A stretch of DNA of 9,735 nucleotides from Bordetella parapertussis (lineage in GTDB: Bacteria; Pseudomonadota; Gammaproteobacteria; Burkholderiales; Burkholderiaceae_B), in NCBI GenBank assembly GCA_943331855.1, contig CALQNE010000123.1, positions 1-9,735 of the forward strand. Direction: 5' to 3'. A program made the position numbers and the translations under genes. The notes under the pieces were generated by a model, which was given only the letters and a program-made list of their open reading frames with translations, searched no databases and was not told the origin of the DNA. Of this stretch, positions 7,461-9,735 are shown in pieces. Each line of letters begins with the position of its first letter. Within the stretch, counting starts at the first letter, position 1.

Positions 7461-8366
7461 ATGTTAATTATTTCGATTTTATGTGGTGCTTGCGCGATCG
7501 CGTCCGTAGCGTTTGTGGTCGGACTGGATTTGCGGGTTCAAAATACGCTTAGGGCAGATCGACAAAAAATAAACAGGCTGAAATTTCAATGCGACTTTTA
7601 CTTGAGCCGTCGCCTTTTATCGCGATTGGGTGTTTGGCTATTACCGTTCATCACATGGGATCAACGAAGAAGGCTCTCAAGCATGCTTGTTCGAGCTGGA
7701 ATTGTAAATTTGGATTATGTGCAGATTTTCGCGTTTCAAGTTGTGTCCGCCTTAATTGCGTTTGTACTTGTTGTTGCTTACTTTATACCAAGCCTGGCTG
7801 TCACCTTGATGACACCTCTTGGCGTTTTTAGCACGGTCGCCTTCGCAACGGTTACCGCCACGGTCGTTTGGTGGGCTCCCATTTTTTGGTTAAAAAGACG
7901 ATACCAAGCGAGGCTTATGTCAATCGAACGGCAATTGCCATTTTTTTTGGATGTAGTCGGCCTGAGCTTGGATGCCGGACAGAATCTTCAGGCAGCCTTG
8001 CTACTTGCATGCGAGCATCTTCAAGAAGGCCCACTGAAAGCCGAATGGCTGCGTACGCTCTCAGATATTCGTACGGGTTCGCCACGATCCGACGCACTCA
8101 GGCAACTTGCCGGGCGCCTTGAGTTAACGGCTTTGCGCCAATTGGTAGCAGCATTGATTCAAGGTGAATCGCTTGGCCTGGGTATGGCACACGTCATTGA
8201 GGTTTATGCAGTACAACAACGCGCACAACGCTTGATGCGTGCTGAAAAGCTGGCGCTTCAGGCTCCAATCAAAATGCTTTTTCCTCTGGCATTATTTATT
8301 TTTCCGTGTACGTTTTTAGTGCTTGGATTTCCTGTGTTCGTTCAGATTTTTGGCTTGCAACAATAA
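7461..8366 (+). CDS. tadC: Tad pilus inner-membrane platform protein TadC
   Basis: A 301-residue T2SSF-family protein, partner of TadB. Membrane segments are seen at about 3-22, 87-109, 114-145 (probably one or two) and 270-296. The cytoplasmic domain begins around IERQLPFFLDVVGLSLDAGQ (155-174) and includes the family segment ALRQLVAALIQGESLGL (224-240). The C-terminal stretch with RAEKLALQAPIKMLFPLALF (260-279) is highly typical of TadC. It starts four bases after the tadB stop, with a TAGGG-like motif (7454-7458) close to the start, and its TAA overlaps the next ATG by one base (TAATG, 8364-8368). An eight-T run (7941-7948) encodes Phe161-Phe162 in the middle of the protein. Identification is firm. 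Confidence 0.93.
   Translation: MLIISILCGACAIASVAFVVGLDLRVQNTLRADRQKINRLKFQCDFYLSRRLLSRLGVWLLPFITWDQRRRLSSMLVRAGIVNLDYVQIFAFQVVSALIAFVLVVAYFIPSLAVTLMTPLGVFSTVAFATVTATVVWWAPIFWLKRRYQARLMSIERQLPFFLDVVGLSLDAGQNLQAALLLACEHLQEGPLKAEWLRTLSDIRTGSPRSDALRQLAGRLELTALRQLVAALIQGESLGLGMAHVIEVYAVQQRAQRLMRAEKLALQAPIKMLFPLALFIFPCTFLVLGFPVFVQIFGLQQ
7941..7948 (+). repeat. Eight-T homopolymer run in tadC
   Basis: Eight consecutive T bases encode Phe161-Phe162 and part of Leu163. A one-base change here would remove the second half of TadC. Confidence 0.9.
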
Positions 8367-8755
8367 TGCACTGCAGTTCGATTAAGTTAACACTCGAAAT
8401 AGCAGACACTTGCTTCGCACGAGCAAAGGGTTTGTTGGGGAAACGAACAATTGACCCCTATCAGGCCCTTTGGCTAAAACCCTGCTGCGCCGTACACACC
8501 TTCGGTATGCACTTTCCGATTTGTGTTTTTTTTATCGATGACAACGAGCAGATCATTAAAACAGTGTCGCACCTAAAACCCAATAGGATTGCGGTTTGCC
8601 TGCGAGCGGCTTCAGCGATCGAAATGATCGCTGTTCCGAATGACAATCTCGAGTTTAGGCAGCGTTGTGTTCAGCAGGCGCTTGTTCAGCAGGCGCAAGA
8701 AAAACCGAAGCGTAACTTGGATAGAAACTGCAGTACAAAACAGCCCCGCCGATAA
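8366..8755 (+). CDS. DUF192 family protein
   Basis: A 129-residue protein of the DUF192 family. The family pattern is clear: FARAKGLLGKR (17-27), PYQALWLKPCCAVHTFGMHF (31-50), PICVFFIDDNEQII (51-64) and an AASAIEM segment (81-87). The biochemical role of DUF192 is not established. Many members carry a signal peptide; none is seen here. ATG 8366 is chosen because it overlaps the tadC stop (TAATG), and the frame upstream lies inside tadC. No ribosome binding site is evident, so translation probably depends on tadC. DUF192 genes are often found beside tad genes in betaproteobacteria, but a pilus role is not proven. The last 30 or so residues, after the domain, come from DNA that also encodes the C-terminus of the convergent membrane protein; this tail is basic and looks unconserved. 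Confidence 0.85.
   Translation: MHCSSIKLTLEIADTCFARAKGLLGKRTIDPYQALWLKPCCAVHTFGMHFPICVFFIDDNEQIIKTVSHLKPNRIAVCLRAASAIEMIAVPNDNLEFRQRCVQQALVQQAQEKPKRNLDRNCSTKQPRR
8526..8533 (+). repeat. Eight-T homopolymer run in the DUF192 gene
   Basis: Eight consecutive T bases encode the end of Val54 and Phe55-Phe56 in the core of the DUF192 domain. A one-base change would truncate the domain. Confidence 0.9.
8613..8633. terminator. Perfect 8-bp hairpin beside the convergent gene ends
   Basis: CAGCGATC, a five-base loop GAAAT, then GATCGCTG form a perfect inverted repeat. For the minus-strand transcript it begins 22 bases after the stop of the membrane-protein gene, a reasonable terminator position. No T run follows on either strand, so an intrinsic terminator is doubtful; it may only stabilise the 3' end, or be chance within the DUF192 coding sequence. 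Confidence 0.3.
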
Positions 8756-9449
8756 TATTGATGGGTACTTGTATTGTGGCTGCGAGCGAACTAGATAAGC
8801 CAATCCAAACTAAAAGACTCATTGCACTATCAATGGCCAAAAATACGGCAAGCCAACTTAGGCCATAGATCAAAAACACCCATTTGTTGCGCCAGCAAGC
8901 AATGCCGCTAAAAAATAAGGATTGAAGCAAGCTAATTTGATGCCACGCTAATAAAACGGGCGCGTACCAAAACAGTGCTGCCATCAACACGTAGAAGATC
9001 GCAAAAATCATCATGGGCGTGCGTACCGCTTCGAATAGTGGCAGTAGATTGTTTGAAGTGGTTACAGACTGAAGCGCTTCGGTGACCTCGGCTGCAAAGG
9101 GAAGAAACGCAAGAAGACCCAGCAACAAGCAAACCACAAGATATAGCGCGCCCATGCCGAGCAGCTTTCTGAAAACGCCTTTTGGCTTGAGCGGCTCAAA
9201 CCACATGCCCAGAAGCATCTTATGGCCTTGATCGGCGTGTCGGCCCGCTGAGAGCGTTACAACGGTAACTGCAGGCATCAACATGACGAACACAATAGGC
9301 CCCACCGGTGGAGTGATACTGGCAATCATTAAAAGTAGGCTGATAAACATCGCCCATGAAAAGAAAGCCAGCGGCTGCGTGCGAAACAGGGCTAAGCCCT
9401 CGCACACCCAGCGCCATCCGGTTAATGCATTCAGGGCAACAGCTTGCAT
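8655..9449 (-). CDS. BPSS1780-like six-helix membrane protein
   Basis: A 264-residue integral membrane protein resembling the BPSS1780 family of Burkholderiales, whose function is unknown. The N-terminus has the family opening, a GWRW...GLALFRTQPLAF stretch (11-29), followed by about six membrane segments (about 25-43, 47-66, 98-118, 146-168, 192-215, 224-248) and the PLxxFxxW-like short loops. A polar loop at 67-97 includes ADQGHK. The start ATG (9447-9449) overlaps the thrB stop by one base (TGATG) and is preceded by a good AAGGAA site. The end is unusual: the last 33 codons overlap the DUF192 gene on the other strand, and the tail APAEQAPAEHNAA comes from a 15-base tandem duplication. The family call rests on recollection of the N-terminal pattern and the thrB neighbour, so moderately sure. 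Confidence 0.75.
   Translation of the reverse strand: MQAVALNALTGWRWVCEGLALFRTQPLAFFSWAMFISLLLMIASITPPVGPIVFVMLMPAVTVVTLSAGRHADQGHKMLLGMWFEPLKPKGVFRKLLGMGALYLVVCLLLGLLAFLPFAAEVTEALQSVTTSNNLLPLFEAVRTPMMIFAIFYVLMAALFWYAPVLLAWHQISLLQSLFFSGIACWRNKWVFLIYGLSWLAVFLAIDSAMSLLVWIGLSSSLAATIQVPINIIGGAVLYCSFYPSYASVFLAPAEQAPAEHNAA
8668..8697. repeat. 15-base tandem duplication
   Basis: TGTTCAGCAGGCGCT (8668-8682) is followed directly by a copy that differs only in its last base (8683-8697). The period is a multiple of three, so both overlapping genes stay in frame: on the minus strand it gives APAEQ-APAEH, and on the plus strand a repeated VQQA. Confidence 0.9.
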
Positions 9450-9735
9450 CAGTCTTCCTTTGGTAAATCGGGGATTAGACCGAGAGTTCTTTGTTGCAGT
9501 ACGCGTTCAAAGTGAGTGGGGTCGTGAGGTTTGAGCGTCTGTGCCGGACGAGGTAGATAAAAATCGTAAAGGCGCGAAATCCAAAATCTTAATGCAGCTG
9601 CGCGAAGTATGGCAGGCCATACGCGATGCTCAGCCTCGGTAAACGGGCGTAGCTTCGCGTAGGCGGTCAACCAGGCCTCTGCGTGGGCTGGTTTAAAGAT
9701 GCCGGTGTCTAAGTCAATGCACCAGTCATTTAAGC
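9449..9735 (-). CDS. thrB: Homoserine kinase ThrB (type II), N-terminal part outside the window
   Basis: The visible 94 C-terminal residues match the type II homoserine kinases, which have the aminoglycoside-phosphotransferase fold and make O-phospho-L-homoserine from homoserine and ATP in threonine synthesis. Clear marks are [10 protein letters not shown] at the right edge, then [30 protein letters not shown] and [12 protein letters not shown]. The frame runs to the window edge without a start; TTG 9670 is internal. The phosphotransfer loop and nucleotide site lie outside. The stop (9449-9451) overlaps the start of the membrane-protein gene by one base, so the two are probably translated together. 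The enzyme is a cytoplasmic housekeeping protein with no evident link to the convergent pilus genes. Confidence 0.93.
   Translation of the reverse strand, partial: LNDWCIDLDTGIFKPAHAEAWLTAYAKLRPFTEAEHRVWPAILRAAALRFWISRLYDFYLPRPAQTLKPHDPTHFERVLQQRTLGLIPDLPKED
9455..9460 (-). promoter_or_regulatory. Ribosome binding site of the BPSS1780-like gene
   Basis: On the minus strand AAGGAA lies five bases before the ATG at 9449, inside the last codons of thrB. It supports the 9449 start and independent re-initiation after thrB. Confidence 0.65.

Noticed and set aside
7493..7502. CGCGATCGCG palindrome at the start of tadC
   Set aside because: A 10-base palindrome within coding sequence, seen once, with no repeat or operator arrangement around it.
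8306..8365. Longer start (ATG 8306) for the DUF192 gene
   Set aside because: The extra 20 residues lie inside tadC, do not resemble DUF192, and TAATG at 8364 offers a natural coupled start.

Overview
This window looks like chromosome of a betaproteobacterium, probably order Burkholderiales. The evidence is the pairing of a type II (APH-like) homoserine kinase with a BPSS1780-type membrane protein at the right edge, and the betaproteobacterial style of the pilus genes. Base composition looks balanced by eye (not GC-rich), so a low- to mid-GC member is likely. No species can be named from the sequence alone.

From the left edge to about 8755 the plus strand carries one tightly packed gene block for a Tad/Flp (type IVc) pilus. 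In order: the 3' part of a TadG-like protein (its start lies left of the window), a TadE/F-type pseudopilin with a prepilin cleavage motif, a secreted protein of unknown family, CpaB/RcpC (periplasmic SAF-domain protein), the outer-membrane secretin CpaC/RcpA, the CpaF/TadA motor ATPase with an N-terminal FHA domain, the inner-membrane platform proteins TadB and TadC, and a small DUF192 protein. Most junctions overlap or are a few bases apart, so the block reads as one operon. The ATPase would power the TadB/TadC platform, pseudopilins would prime assembly, CpaB and the secretin would carry the fibre through the periplasm and outer membrane. The major Flp pilin, the prepilin peptidase (TadV/CpaA), TadZ/CpaE and the TPR protein TadD are not in the window and may lie to the left or elsewhere.

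From the right edge leftwards, on the minus strand, lie the C-terminal part of homoserine kinase (thrB) and, coupled to it by a one-base stop/start overlap, a six-helix BPSS1780-like membrane protein. This housekeeping pair converges on the tad block: the 3' ends of the DUF192 and membrane-protein genes overlap by about 100 bases, with a 15-base tandem duplication inside the overlap and a hairpin nearby.

Points most worth a second look: the FHA domain fused to CpaF has lost two of the usual phosphothreonine-contact residues; its gene starts at TTG with a six-codon upstream ORF ending on that start; the secreted protein between the pseudopilin and cpaB has no recognised family and may be an internal duplication; and three successive genes each carry an eight-T run. 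There is no gene-free stretch longer than 300 bases, and I saw no tRNA, rRNA, CRISPR array, insertion sequence or phage gene.
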